The position numbers and the translations under genes are program-made. Below, one piece after another: positions 26,146-35,070 of a stretch of 64,000 nt of DNA (positions within the stretch are counted from its first letter, which is position 1; the number at the start of each line of letters is the position of its first letter). Under the pieces are notes generated by a model. The model searched no databases, was not told the origin of the DNA, and saw only the letters and a program-made list of their open reading frames with translations. Source of the stretch: Hoeflea sp038900095 (lineage in GTDB: Bacteria; Pseudomonadota; Alphaproteobacteria; Rhizobiales; Rhizobiaceae); assembly GCF_038900095.1 (NCBI RefSeq), contig NZ_JBBMQQ010000003.1:248001-312000 (forward strand), written 5' to 3'.

Positions 26146-27070
26146 AAAAGCGCGCGACCTGATCGAGAGACACAATCAGGCCCCCTGATGCGATCACCAC
26201 GCCCAAGGTCTGCAGGGCATTGGGCCACTGCCGGGCAAGGGGGATGGCAAGAAGGACCGCCAGCGGCGGAACCAGCGCCGGAAACAGTCCCGCCAGACCC
26301 GAACCAAGCAGGCTGATGGAACTTGCGAAGACAATGATCGCCAGGCTGCCGCCGATGGCGCCCTGATAGATTGCCTGTTCGATCCATGCCGTCAGGGGCA
26401 AAGGCGCGGGATCAAAATACAGAATATAGAACGGCAGGAAGAAGACGGCGGACAGGATTGATGTCGCTGCCGTGGTTGCGATGGCGGGCAAGCGCCAGCG
26501 TGCCATCAGATAGATGAAAACGCCCCACAACGATCCTGAACCGACAAAGCAGAGGTCACCCAGGATCGCGGTGTCGCCGGAACCCGTTGTGACCGGGCGA
26601 TCTGCAGCGATGGCCATCAGGCCGATGATCAGCACGGCGATGCCCAGCTTGCGGTTGACCGACAGCCGCTGTCCGTCCAGCAGAATTGGAAGCATGTTGG
26701 CGACCAGCATGGACATGCCGGGCGAAATAACGACCGCATGAGCAAGTGGCGCAAGTCCATAGCCGGTGTTGAACAGGAAGGCGAAAGGCGGGCCTATGAT
26801 GCAACTGAGCATGATCGCACGGGGAAGTGTCAGGCTTGGCGGCAGCTTGCGCCATTGCACCGCGAGCAACGGCGCCAGGATCAAGCCGGCAACGCCGTAG
26901 CGCAAGATGGCCAGGTCGGCACTTGTGAAGCCCTCGGCGCGGCCGATTTCGACACCGACATTGTAGACCGCCCAAAGCAGGGCGGCGGCAAGGCCAAGGC
27001 CGACACCCTTGATGGTACCCGCCTTGCCCGCCGCCATGCCTGTTGCCCTGCCCGTAGCCCCGGTTGTCAC
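26132..27070 (-). CDS. DMT-superfamily EamA-type permease (312 aa)
   Basis: Inner-membrane transporter with about ten hydrophobic helices in two EamA repeats (first from GVGLGLAAALLWAVYNVG, second from ILGDLCFVGSGSLWGVFIYL). Members export or import small metabolites; the direction is unknown. The start is GTG 27070, overlapping the stop of the FAD oxidoreductase gene by four bases, so it is the third gene of a coupled leftward operon (SDR, FAD enzyme, permease). Its 3' end overlaps the IclR gene. Confidence 0.87.
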   Translation of the reverse strand: MTTGATGRATGMAAGKAGTIKGVGLGLAAALLWAVYNVGVEIGRAEGFTSADLAILRYGVAGLILAPLLAVQWRKLPPSLTLPRAIMLSCIIGPPFAFLFNTGYGLAPLAHAVVISPGMSMLVANMLPILLDGQRLSVNRKLGIAVLIIGLMAIAADRPVTTGSGDTAILGDLCFVGSGSLWGVFIYLMARWRLPAIATTAATSILSAVFFLPFYILYFDPAPLPLTAWIEQAIYQGAIGGSLAIIVFASSISLLGSGLAGLFPALVPPLAVLLAIPLARQWPNALQTLGVVIASGGLIVSLDQVARFFSRK

Positions 27071-28797
27071 GAATTGGCGCCGGACATGTGCCGTGCCGCA
27101 ATGTAGCCAAAGGTCACTGCCGGTCCGAGCGTGATGCCGCCGCCGGGGTAATTGCCGCCCATGATGCTGGCCGCATCATTGCCTGCGGCATAGAGACCGG
27201 GAATTGGTTTTCCGGCCTCGTCGAGCACGCGGGCGTTTTCGTCGCTGCGCAATCCGGCAAAGGTTCCGAGGTCCCCGACCACCAGCTTGACTGCATAGAA
27301 CGGGCCGCGTTCGACCGGCGCCACACAGGGGTTGGGTTTGTGATCGGGATCACCCAGCGAGCGATTGTAGGATGTCGAGCCCTTGTGAAACTCCGGATCA
27401 TCGCCGTTGCGGGCATGTTCGTTGAAGTTTGCCACGGTGCGTTCGAGCTGCGCACTGTCGGCGCCGATCTTGCCCGCCAGTTCGGCAAGCGTGGCACCTT
27501 CATACAGATAGCCGGAGCGGATGTGGGAGCGGTAGGGAACCGGGCTCGGCTTGACGTAGCCGAGGCCGTATTTCCGCAGGGTCTTGTGGTCGGCAATGAA
27601 GAAGGCACAGATTTCGCCCTGCTCCTCATTGCAGGTTTTCACCATCGCCTGGCAGAAATCATGATAGGAATTGGCCTCGTTGACGAAGCGCTTGCCCGAC
27701 CGGGTCACGGCGATGACACCGGGCTTGGACCGGTCGACGAAATGCGGGAATGTTCCCAGCGTGCCGTCGGGACGCGGCGGCCGCGAGACCGGCACCCAGG
27801 CAGCGCTGTTGGGAAGCGTATCATCGACGGTGGCGCCGATGGCCTCGCCGAGACGCAAGCCGTCTCCGGTGTTGCCGGGAGGTGCCGGAGAGGCGTGCTC
27901 ATAGCCATTGGGCGCATGCGGGAACAGGGCCTTCCTGCGCACCGGGTCCTGCGGGAAACCGCCGGCAGCCAGCACCACGCCACGACGGGCCGTGATGTTG
28001 ACCGGCCCTTCCACCGTATCGACAATGGCGCCAGTCACCCGTCCGTCCGCCTCGCGAATGAGTTCTCGCACGGGCGCACGGGTCCAGATCGGAACATTCT
28101 TGTCAAAACAGGATTTGGCCAGCCGTGCGACCAGCGCGTTGCCGTTCATCAGCCGCATAGGGCGGCCGTGAAACGCCATGTCGCGCAGGAACTTCAGGAA
28201 CAGTTTTGCAACGTAGAACGCCGAGATCGGCGACCGGGTGACATTGAAGAAATGCAGCAGCTCCTTGCCCGAACCGATCATCATGCCGAGGAAGGTGATC
28301 TCGGCCAGCGGCGGCCGCAGCCGCTTGATTTCACCCTTCAGCTCGCGGCCATCGAACGGCCGCGCCACGATCGAACGGCCGCCATCCATGCCGCCCGGTG
28401 CGTCCGGATGGTAGTCGGCAAAAGTCGGCCCGAGATCGAACTGCAGCGAGGTCTTTTCCTCGAAGAATTCGACCGCCTTGGGACCGGCCTCGAGAAAGGC
28501 GTCGACACGGCGGGCGTCGAAATGTTCGCCGGCTTCATGCTGCAGGTATTGCCGCGCCTTTTCCGGGCTGTCTTCCACTCCGGCCCGCTTGCCCGGGGCA
28601 TTGCAGGGGATCCACATCCAGCCTCCCGAACGCGCGGTGGTGCCGCCGAAGACCGGCTCCTTCTCAACCACCAGAACATCAAGATTACGGTGCGCGGCGG
28701 AAACTGCGCTGGACAATCCGCCGGCTCCGGAGCCGACAACGAGAACGTCGCAAACATGGTTTTTCATTGAATGACTTTCTACTGCAATTTCAGACAT
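27067..28797 (-). CDS. FAD-dependent oxidoreductase, FAD_binding_2 family (576 aa)
   Basis: Flavoprotein of the succinate dehydrogenase/fumarate reductase/3-ketosteroid dehydrogenase group. The dinucleotide motif is VLVVGSGAGGLSSAVSAA near the N-terminus, then EKEPVFGGTTARSGG, RRGVVLAAGGF in the middle, and the C-terminal GLYAAGNDAASIMGGNYPGGG typical of this family. ATG 28797 overlaps the SDR stop (TGATG); an in-frame ATG at 28767 directly before KNHVCDVLVVGSG is an alternative. It would introduce or remove a double bond next to a carbonyl. It is coupled to an SDR and a permease, and is divergent from a TRAP importer that may bring in its substrate. Confidence 0.9.
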   Translation of the reverse strand: MSEIAVESHSMKNHVCDVLVVGSGAGGLSSAVSAAHRNLDVLVVEKEPVFGGTTARSGGWMWIPCNAPGKRAGVEDSPEKARQYLQHEAGEHFDARRVDAFLEAGPKAVEFFEEKTSLQFDLGPTFADYHPDAPGGMDGGRSIVARPFDGRELKGEIKRLRPPLAEITFLGMMIGSGKELLHFFNVTRSPISAFYVAKLFLKFLRDMAFHGRPMRLMNGNALVARLAKSCFDKNVPIWTRAPVRELIREADGRVTGAIVDTVEGPVNITARRGVVLAAGGFPQDPVRRKALFPHAPNGYEHASPAPPGNTGDGLRLGEAIGATVDDTLPNSAAWVPVSRPPRPDGTLGTFPHFVDRSKPGVIAVTRSGKRFVNEANSYHDFCQAMVKTCNEEQGEICAFFIADHKTLRKYGLGYVKPSPVPYRSHIRSGYLYEGATLAELAGKIGADSAQLERTVANFNEHARNGDDPEFHKGSTSYNRSLGDPDHKPNPCVAPVERGPFYAVKLVVGDLGTFAGLRSDENARVLDEAGKPIPGLYAAGNDAASIMGGNYPGGGITLGPAVTFGYIAARHMSGANS

Positions 28798-29549
28798 CAA
28801 CCGGCCAAATAGCCGCCGTCGACAGGAAGGATCACACCGGTGACATAGCTCGACATCTGCGAAGCGAGGAAAATGACCGGGCCGACAAGTTCTTCAGGCT
28901 TGCCGGTGCGGCCAAGCGGCGTGTGCATCATGAAGCGCGAAATGGCGGCATCATTGGCGCGGGTGGTTTCGGTCATCGGGGTATCGATCACACCCGGCGC
29001 AAGCGCGTTGACCCGGATACCGCGCGGGGCAAGCTCGTGCGCCAGGGCCTTGGTGAACTGCCCTATGGCACCCTTGCTGGCGACATAGGCAGGAATGCCG
29101 GGGCCTGCGGCCAGCGACATGATCGATGCAAGATTGACGATGCGGCCGGCGGTCTTTTCCAGCTGCGGCACGAAGGCCAGCGTCATGTTCTTGGTGCCGT
29201 CGACATTGACGCGGAAGGTTGCATCCCAGTGCTGGTCAAAATCCGCATCGCCAATTCCATGGCGGCGGATAATGCCCGCATTGTTGACCAGAATTTCGGC
29301 GTCTCCGAGTTCGGTGGCAACGATCCGGGCAAATTCCTCACACTGCTTGCGATCACTGACATCGGCCCGGCGGCTGATCGCAACACCATTGTCGGCACGG
29401 ATCATGGCAGCCGTTTCCTCTACCAGGTCCTCGTTCAGGTCGCACAATGCAAGCCGCGCTCCGGCGCGTGCCAATCCGATGGCGATTGACCGGCCGTTGC
29501 CCTGTCCGGCACCGGTGACGACGGATATCGCTCCATTCAAATCCTGCAT
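28797..29549 (-). CDS. SDR-family oxidoreductase (250 aa)
   Basis: Classical short-chain dehydrogenase. GAGQGNGRSIA is the cofactor motif (residues 12-22), followed by NNAGI, NLASIMS with the catalytic Ser, YVASK (Tyr and Lys near 155-159), RVNALAPGVIDTPM and the C-terminal ILPVDGG. It is the first gene of the leftward SDR-FAD-permease operon and faces the TRAP operon across a 154-base control region. Its product probably acts in sequence with the coupled FAD enzyme on a hydroxy or keto compound. Confidence 0.9.
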   Translation of the reverse strand: MQDLNGAISVVTGAGQGNGRSIAIGLARAGARLALCDLNEDLVEETAAMIRADNGVAISRRADVSDRKQCEEFARIVATELGDAEILVNNAGIIRRHGIGDADFDQHWDATFRVNVDGTKNMTLAFVPQLEKTAGRIVNLASIMSLAAGPGIPAYVASKGAIGQFTKALAHELAPRGIRVNALAPGVIDTPMTETTRANDAAISRFMMHTPLGRTGKPEELVGPVIFLASQMSSYVTGVILPVDGGYLAG

Positions 29550-29559
29550 GATCGCTCCA

Positions 29560-29578
29560 AATTAGGTTATTGCTAATT
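29560..29578. promoter_or_regulatory. Candidate operator in the SDR/TRAP divergent region
   Basis: AATTAG-GTTATTG-CTAATT has perfect six-base arms. A smaller palindrome, ATTAT-AG-ATAAT, follows at 29585-29596. Both lie between the two divergent starts at 29549 and 29704. Confidence 0.4.
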
Positions 29579-29703
29579 CGTTTGATTATAGATAATACTT
29601 CTCAAGGACAAGCGCTTGTCGGAAAATTCGACACGCCATCTAAACGGAGGTCCGGTGTGCAGGATGATCTGCCACCAACAAGAATTACTCAGGGAGGTTT
29701 CAC

Positions 29704-30738
29704 ATGAGAAAAACGATTGGCGCTGCAACCATGGCGGTTGCGATGATGTCTGCCGCTCCGGCAATGGCCGAGAGCTTCGATCTGCAGAGCGTGTTCGGCC
29801 TGCAGGTTCCCTCGATCGGACCGAGCCCTGTCAAATGGGCAGAACGTGTCAAGCTGATGACCGGTGGCGACATCGACATCAAGGTTCACGGCTCGGGCGA
29901 TTTTGTTCCGCCGTTCGAAGTGTTCGGCGCTGTCAGCTCCGGCGCGCTGCCGATGGGATTTGACTGGATCGGTTACTGGGCCAGCACCATTCCGGTCGCC
30001 AACCTGATCGGCTCGATGCCCTTCGGCCCGACCCCCGATGTCGCGCTTGCGTGGATGTTCGAAGGCGGCGGGATGGAGATCATCCAGAAGGCCTACGATC
30101 CGCATGGCGTCAAAGTCATCCCGTGCCATCTTGTCGTTCCCGAAGCCGGTGGCTGGTTCAACAAGGAAATCAACACGGTTGAGGACTTCAAGGGCCTGAA
30201 CATGCGCATTGCCGGCCTTGGCGGCAAGACGCTGGCGCGGCTTGGCGCCAACACCCAGCTGGTTCCTGCCGGCGAGATCTATGTCTCGCTCGAAACCGGC
30301 CGCATCGACGCCACCGAGTTTTCGGCTCCGCAGCTCGACCTCGGCTTCGGCTTCCAGAAGGTGGTGAAGAACTATTACTTCCCGGGCTGGCATCAGCCTT
30401 CAAGCTGGGATTCGATCATCATCAACATGGATGTCTGGAACGGTTTCAGCGAAGACGTGCAGAACATCATGGTCGAAGCCTGCAAGGCCAACATCACCTT
30501 CAACCTGGGTGACCAGTTGAATGCACAGGCCGATGCGATTGCCACTATCCGCGAAGCCGGCGTTCAGATCCGCCGGTTCCCCGATGAAGTGCTGGCAGCC
30601 ATCCGCACCGAAGCAGAAACGGTCCTGACGGAAGAAGCCGCCAACGACCCGATCTTCAAGGAAGCCTACGAATCGCTTACGGCTTACATGGACCGCGTTG
30701 GCGAATGGGAACGGCTGCAGGCCATCCCGGCAAAATAG
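29704..30738 (+). CDS. TRAP transporter solute-binding protein, DctP/TakP type (344 aa)
   Basis: Periplasmic receptor for a TRAP importer. The signal peptide ends near APAMA (residues 19-23). TakP-like features are NKEINTVEDFKGLNMRIAG with the conserved carboxylate-binding Arg, LVPAGEIYVSLETGRID and KNYYFPGWHQP. Such receptors bind 2-keto or other monocarboxylates. AGGGAGG precedes ATG 29704. The permease genes follow at 30876 and 31441, after a hairpin at 30775. Divergence from the SDR-FAD operon suggests the ligand feeds those enzymes. Confidence 0.93.
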   Translation: MRKTIGAATMAVAMMSAAPAMAESFDLQSVFGLQVPSIGPSPVKWAERVKLMTGGDIDIKVHGSGDFVPPFEVFGAVSSGALPMGFDWIGYWASTIPVANLIGSMPFGPTPDVALAWMFEGGGMEIIQKAYDPHGVKVIPCHLVVPEAGGWFNKEINTVEDFKGLNMRIAGLGGKTLARLGANTQLVPAGEIYVSLETGRIDATEFSAPQLDLGFGFQKVVKNYYFPGWHQPSSWDSIIINMDVWNGFSEDVQNIMVEACKANITFNLGDQLNAQADAIATIREAGVQIRRFPDEVLAAIRTEAETVLTEEAANDPIFKEAYESLTAYMDRVGEWERLQAIPAK

Positions 30739-30774
30739 TCAGCAGCGACATATATTTGCTGATTTGACTTCAAG

Positions 30775-30807
30775 AGCGCATCCCGGCCCGCAATGTCGGG
30801 GTGCGCT
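30775..30807 (+). terminator. Hairpin between TRAP receptor and permease genes
   Basis: AGCGCATCCCG and CGGGGTGCGCT form an 11-base stem with one G-T pair, followed by TTGTCTTG. It lies between the receptor gene and the small permease gene, so it probably acts as a partial terminator or 3' stabiliser giving more receptor than permease. Confidence 0.6.
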
Positions 30808-30875
30808 TTGTCTTGATTACCCCATTGGCCGCAAGCCTGAACTCTGGGAAACCCTGAACACTGGGAAGCACGGTG

Positions 30876-31448
30876 ATGAGCAATATCCTCGAACGTCTTC
30901 AGGACGTGTGCACGCTGCCGGGCAGGCTGGTTGGCTGGCTGGTTGTGCCGCTGATCGTCAGCGTCTGCCTGACGGTGATCGCGGCACAGTACGGCATCAA
31001 CGTGCTGGCGGAATGGTCAGAGCCGCTGCCGCTTGTCGGCAAGGCGATCACGGTGAACACCCTGCTTGACCTGCAATGGCATATCTTCTCGCTGATGGTG
31101 CTGTTCGGCGGCGTGCTTGCATTCCGTGACAACAGTCATGTTGCCGTCGACGTGTTTTCCTCATCGCTGTCGCCGCGCGTGCAACTGGCGGTGCGGATGT
31201 TCGGGGACCTCGTGTTTCTGCTGCCGTTCTGCATTGTCATCGCCTGGTACGGTTACGGTTTTGCCGTCAAGGCCTTCGCCACCGGTGAGGGGTCGACCTA
31301 TGGCGGCATGCTCGACCGCTGGGTGATCAAGGCGATGATCCCGGTTTCGTTTTCCCTGCTCGGCCTCTGCGCGATTTTCCGCGCGATCGACACCGCAAGG
31401 CAACTGATGCGCCCTTCCCTCATGAACAGTGAACAGCCACATGACTGA
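30876..31448 (+). CDS. TRAP transporter small permease, DctQ family (190 aa)
   Basis: Four-helix membrane subunit of the TRAP importer. Hydrophobic segments are LVGWLVVPLIVSVCLTVI, WHIFSLMVLFGGVLAF, LVFLLPFCIVIAWYGYG and a C-terminal helix at IPVSFSLLGLCAIF. The DNSHVAVDVF stretch after helix two matches the family's N-H-x-R/A-VD pattern. ATG 30876 is preferred; GTG 30873 directly precedes it. The end overlaps the large permease gene by eight bases. Confidence 0.9.
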   Translation: MSNILERLQDVCTLPGRLVGWLVVPLIVSVCLTVIAAQYGINVLAEWSEPLPLVGKAITVNTLLDLQWHIFSLMVLFGGVLAFRDNSHVAVDVFSSSLSPRVQLAVRMFGDLVFLLPFCIVIAWYGYGFAVKAFATGEGSTYGGMLDRWVIKAMIPVSFSLLGLCAIFRAIDTARQLMRPSLMNSEQPHD

Positions 31449-32787
31449 CGCTTACTTGTTGCCAATCCTGATGCTGGTCGGGTTGATGGCCGGCATTTTC
31501 ACGGGATACTCGGTTGCTTTCGTGCTGGCGGGGATCGGCCTGATTTTCGCCTATTTCGGCGACGTGCCGATGCTGTTTCTTTCGCTTGGCGTGTCGCGCA
31601 TCTATTCGGGCGTGCTGACCAACTGGCTGCTGATCGCGATCCCGCTGTTCGTCTTCATGGGCCTGATGCTGGAACGCTCCGGCGTCGCGCAGCGTCTGCT
31701 GCGCTCGCTGGCGGCACTGTTTCGCGGCATGCCCGGCGGCTATGCCTTCGCGGTCGCGATCATCGGCATCGTCATGGCTGCCTCCACCGGCATCATCGGC
31801 GCATCCGTCGTGCTGATGGGCATGATGGCGCTGCCGACCATGCTCAAGAACGGCTACGATCCCAAGATCTCCACCGGCCTTATTGCCGCCAGCGGCACCT
31901 TGGGGATCCTCATACCCCCCAGCATCATGCTGATCGTGCTCGGCGACCAGATGCGGGTCTCCGTGGGTGATCTGTTCATGGGTGCGGTTGGGCCGGGCTT
32001 GCTGCTGGGAAGCCTGTACCTGGCATACCTCATCTTCGTGGCCGTCTTTCAGCCCTCGCGCATGCCTGCGTCCCGCGAAGAAGCCAATACCGACCCGTTG
32101 TGGAAAGTGGTGTTTGACCTGACCCGCGACCTGTTGGCGCCCGTCATCCTGATCGTCTCGGTGCTCGGCACCATCGTCACCGGCGTTGCCACTCCGACCG
32201 AATCCGCAGCCATTGGCGCGGCAGGCGCCATGGTTCTGGCAATTCTCTCGCGTCAGCTCAACCTTGCCGGTTTTGCCAGCGCCCTTCTCGACACCACCAA
32301 GACCACCGCAATGATCATCTTTGTCATGATCGGCGCGACCATTTTCAGCGTCATCTTCCGCAAACTCGGCGGCGACCAGATGATCATCGACGCCTTCTCC
32401 GTACATGGCGAACGGCCTTATGCGGTGCTTCTGACAATCATGCTGCTGGTCTTCGTGCTCGGTTTCTTTCTCGAATGGGTCGAGATCACCCTGGTCGTCG
32501 TGCCCATCGTTGCCCCGATTGTCGCCGGACTTGATTTCGGCCTGACACCGGAACAGACGCTGATCTGGTTCGCGGTGGCTCTCTCGGTCAACCTGCAGAC
32601 CTCGTTCCTGACGCCGCCTTTCGGCTACGCGCTGTTCTATCTCAGAGGCATCGCGCCGGAAGGCGTGACCATCGGGACCATCTATCGCGGCATCATTCCC
32701 TTCGTGGTGTTGCAGTTGCTGGGGCTGACGGCCGTTCTTCTGTGGCCCGAGATCACGCTGTGGCTGCCATCATACCTGTCGTCATGA
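31441..32787 (+). CDS. TRAP transporter large permease, DctM family (448 aa)
   Basis: Channel-forming TRAP subunit with about twelve helices. Typical DctM stretches are MGLMLERSGVAQRLL, MAASTGIIGASVVLMG, AASGTLGILIPPSIMLIVLG and SFLTPPFGYALFYLRG. ATG 31441 overlaps the DctQ stop; the GTG at 31429 is less likely. It is the last gene of the dctPQM operon; a long hairpin at 32789-32820 separates it from the convergent ectoine operon. Confidence 0.93.
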   Translation: MTDAYLLPILMLVGLMAGIFTGYSVAFVLAGIGLIFAYFGDVPMLFLSLGVSRIYSGVLTNWLLIAIPLFVFMGLMLERSGVAQRLLRSLAALFRGMPGGYAFAVAIIGIVMAASTGIIGASVVLMGMMALPTMLKNGYDPKISTGLIAASGTLGILIPPSIMLIVLGDQMRVSVGDLFMGAVGPGLLLGSLYLAYLIFVAVFQPSRMPASREEANTDPLWKVVFDLTRDLLAPVILIVSVLGTIVTGVATPTESAAIGAAGAMVLAILSRQLNLAGFASALLDTTKTTAMIIFVMIGATIFSVIFRKLGGDQMIIDAFSVHGERPYAVLLTIMLLVFVLGFFLEWVEITLVVVPIVAPIVAGLDFGLTPEQTLIWFAVALSVNLQTSFLTPPFGYALFYLRGIAPEGVTIGTIYRGIIPFVVLQLLGLTAVLLWPEITLWLPSYLSS

Positions 32788-32788
32788 G

Positions 32789-32820
32789 CCGGGCCGGAAA
32801 GACAGCGCTTTCCAGCCCGG
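32789..32820. terminator. Hairpin between convergent TRAP and ectoine operons
   Basis: CCGGGC-C-GGAAAG pairs with CTTTCC-A-GCCCGG around a six-base loop. There is no T run on either strand, but it lies exactly between two convergent stop codons, so a bidirectional or Rho-assisted terminator is plausible. Confidence 0.5.
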
Positions 32821-32844
32821 TCAGATGCGGCAGGCGGAGTGATT

Positions 32845-33849
32845 TCAGGACCTGAGTTCACTCACCACAGTTGCCACCACCACCATGCAGTCGCCGGACT
32901 TGATCAGTCCGGGAAAATGCCGCGACACCATGATGCCGGAACGTCTGGCCCGATAGGCGACCGCCGGCCGGCCGGTCCGGTCCGTCGGCCAGACACGGGC
33001 GACGATCTCGCCCTCCTCGACGCGGTCGCCCAGATCCTTCATTGCCTCGAACAGGCCATCGTCTTCACAAAAGACAAAGCAGTCATCATCGGGCATGTCG
33101 AGCATCACCGAGGCGGCAATCTCGAGTTCGCCCTTCATGATCCCCGCATGCTTGAGCACGTTGCGGACACCCTTCTTGGCAATGCCGTTGGAATAGGCCG
33201 TCGAGGTGCCGCCGCCGCCGAGCTCGGTGGTGACAAAGGTCTTGCCCTGATCCTCGACGCTGGTGTCATACATGCCGACATTGTCGATCTCGAGCATGAT
33301 CATCGAGTAGGGCGCGTTGAACGCGTCGACCGCGGCCACACAGGCGGCCTGCTGCTGCTTGTTTTCCAGCACATGGGCGGATGCGAAGGGAATGAAATCC
33401 AGCGTCTTGCCGCCTGAATGGAAGTCGAGAACGATGCTCGCCTCCGGCAGCAGAACCGTCTGGACATAGTCCGCAATCTTCTCCGTGACCGTGCCACTTG
33501 GCGAACCGGGAAATGACCGGTTCATGTTGCCCCGGTCAATCGGGGACGTGCGGGTTCCCGCCCGGAATGCCGGATAGTTCATGGCCGGTACGATGATCAC
33601 CCGGCCCTCGATATCCCCGGCCTTCAAGCTGACGGCGAGGTCCATCAACGCGACAGGGCCTTCGTATTCATCCCCATGATTGGCGCCGGTCAGCAGTGCT
33701 GTCGGACCGGTGCCGTTCTTGATCACGGTGATCGGGATCATCACCGAGCCCCAGGCGGAATCGTCGCGGCTGTAAGGCAGACGCAGAAAGCCGTGATGCT
33801 CTCCGTCTTCGTTGAGCGGAATGGTGGGCGTGATTGGATTGGCGGGCAT
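32845..33849 (-). CDS. eutE: N-acetyl-diaminobutyrate deacetylase DoeB/EutE (334 aa)
   Basis: Zinc-dependent deacylase of the aspartoacylase/succinylglutamate-desuccinylase family. In ectoine breakdown it removes acetate from N-alpha-acetyl-L-2,4-diaminobutyrate to give diaminobutyrate. The zinc site is GANHGDEYEGP (His and Glu ligands), with the further motifs RGNMNRSFPG and VLDFHSGG (third His). It is the last gene of the leftward ectoine operon, three bases after eutD. The family assignment is secure and the specific role rests on complete gene-order agreement with the known eutABCDE cluster. Confidence 0.92.
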   Translation of the reverse strand: MPANPITPTIPLNEDGEHHGFLRLPYSRDDSAWGSVMIPITVIKNGTGPTALLTGANHGDEYEGPVALMDLAVSLKAGDIEGRVIIVPAMNYPAFRAGTRTSPIDRGNMNRSFPGSPSGTVTEKIADYVQTVLLPEASIVLDFHSGGKTLDFIPFASAHVLENKQQQAACVAAVDAFNAPYSMIMLEIDNVGMYDTSVEDQGKTFVTTELGGGGTSTAYSNGIAKKGVRNVLKHAGIMKGELEIAASVMLDMPDDDCFVFCEDDGLFEAMKDLGDRVEEGEIVARVWPTDRTGRPAVAYRARRSGIMVSRHFPGLIKSGDCMVVVATVVSELRS

Positions 33850-33852
33850 GTT

Positions 33853-35040
33853 TCAATCCTTCACGTAAAGCCGGCGTGGAACATCGGCCAGGCATTCCGG
33901 CCCGTTCGCCCCGATGACGATGCTCTCGGTAATCTCGAAGCCCCAGTCATCCATCCACAGCCCGGTCATGAAGTGAAATGTCATGTTCTCTTCAAGCACG
34001 GTCTTGTCGCCCGGACGCAGTGACATCGTACGCTCGCCCCAATCCGGCGGATAGGACAGCCCGATCGGATAGCCGGTGCGGTTGTCCTTGGTGATTCCGT
34101 ATTTGTTCAGGACCGCGAAGAAGGCGATGGCGATGTCCTCGCACAGATTGCCTGCCCTGGCGGCCTCGAGTCCGGCCTCCATGCCTTCAAGCACGGCCTT
34201 CTCGGCATCGATGAAGGTCTGGGTCGGCTTGCCCAGGAACACCGTGCGCGACAGCGGGCAATGGTAACGCTTGTAAACGCCGGCGATCTCGAAGAACGTG
34301 CCCTCGCCGGTTTTCATCGGCTTGTCGTCCCAGGTCAGGTGCGGCGCGGAAGCATCCGCGCCCGAGGGCAGCAACGGCACGATTGCCGGATAGTCGCCGC
34401 CAAAACCGAGCCCGTCATCATAGCGCAGGCCGGCTTCGTAGATGTCTGCCACCAGATCGCACTTGCGGTAGCCGGGTTCGCATTTGTCGAAAATCGTCTG
34501 GTGCATCCGCTCGACCAGCCGCGCCGCCTTGCGCATGTAGTCAAGTTCCTGGCTGGACTTGACCGCGCGCTGCCAGTTGACCAGCGCGGTGGTATCGGAG
34601 AACCGGGCATTGGGCAGGTGCCTCTGCAGCGAGGCAAAGGCTGCTGCCGAGAACCAGTAATTGTCCATCTCCACGCCGATGCGCTTGTTGCCCCAGCCCC
34701 GCTCGCTGATCTTGGCCGACAGGTAGTCCATCGGGTGCCGCTCGGTCGACTGAACATAATTGTCCGGATAGCCGATGATCGTGCTGTCGGAGAGCCAGGA
34801 GGTGCGCCGCGCGCCGTTTGCGTCCTGACCGCGCCCGAACCAGACCGGATCTCCGTCGGGACCAACCACCACGCACTGATGAACATAGAACGACCAGCCG
34901 TCATAACCGGTCAGCCAGGCCATGTTGGACGGGTCGGAAACAATGATGACATCGACACCTGCAGCAGCCATGGCAGTCCGCGTCTTGGCAACGCGCTGCG
35001 AATATTCGTCCCGGCTGAAATTGAGAACTGGCGCGGACAT
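33853..35040 (-). CDS. eutD: Ectoine hydrolase DoeA/EutD (395 aa)
   Basis: Cytoplasmic M24-family (creatinase/prolidase-like) hydrolase that opens the ectoine ring to N-acetyl-diaminobutyrate. The N-terminal creatinase-like domain holds DPSNMAWLTGYDGWSFYVHQ, a recognisable ectoine-hydrolase stretch, and the C-terminal pita-bread domain includes GEGTFFEIAGVYKRYHCPLSR. As in non-peptidase M24 members, the usual five metal ligands are not all present. Length matches DoeA. It starts 30 bases after eutC and is followed three bases later by eutE. Confidence 0.94.
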   Translation of the reverse strand: MSAPVLNFSRDEYSQRVAKTRTAMAAAGVDVIIVSDPSNMAWLTGYDGWSFYVHQCVVVGPDGDPVWFGRGQDANGARRTSWLSDSTIIGYPDNYVQSTERHPMDYLSAKISERGWGNKRIGVEMDNYWFSAAAFASLQRHLPNARFSDTTALVNWQRAVKSSQELDYMRKAARLVERMHQTIFDKCEPGYRKCDLVADIYEAGLRYDDGLGFGGDYPAIVPLLPSGADASAPHLTWDDKPMKTGEGTFFEIAGVYKRYHCPLSRTVFLGKPTQTFIDAEKAVLEGMEAGLEAARAGNLCEDIAIAFFAVLNKYGITKDNRTGYPIGLSYPPDWGERTMSLRPGDKTVLEENMTFHFMTGLWMDDWGFEITESIVIGANGPECLADVPRRLYVKD

Positions 35041-35070
35041 TCGGGGGGATTTTCCTTTCTGGGTGAGATT

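Noticed and set aside
27064..28770. Plus-strand 568-codon frame opposite the FAD oxidoreductase
   Set aside because: Antisense shadow; the minus strand shows the FAD-binding signatures.
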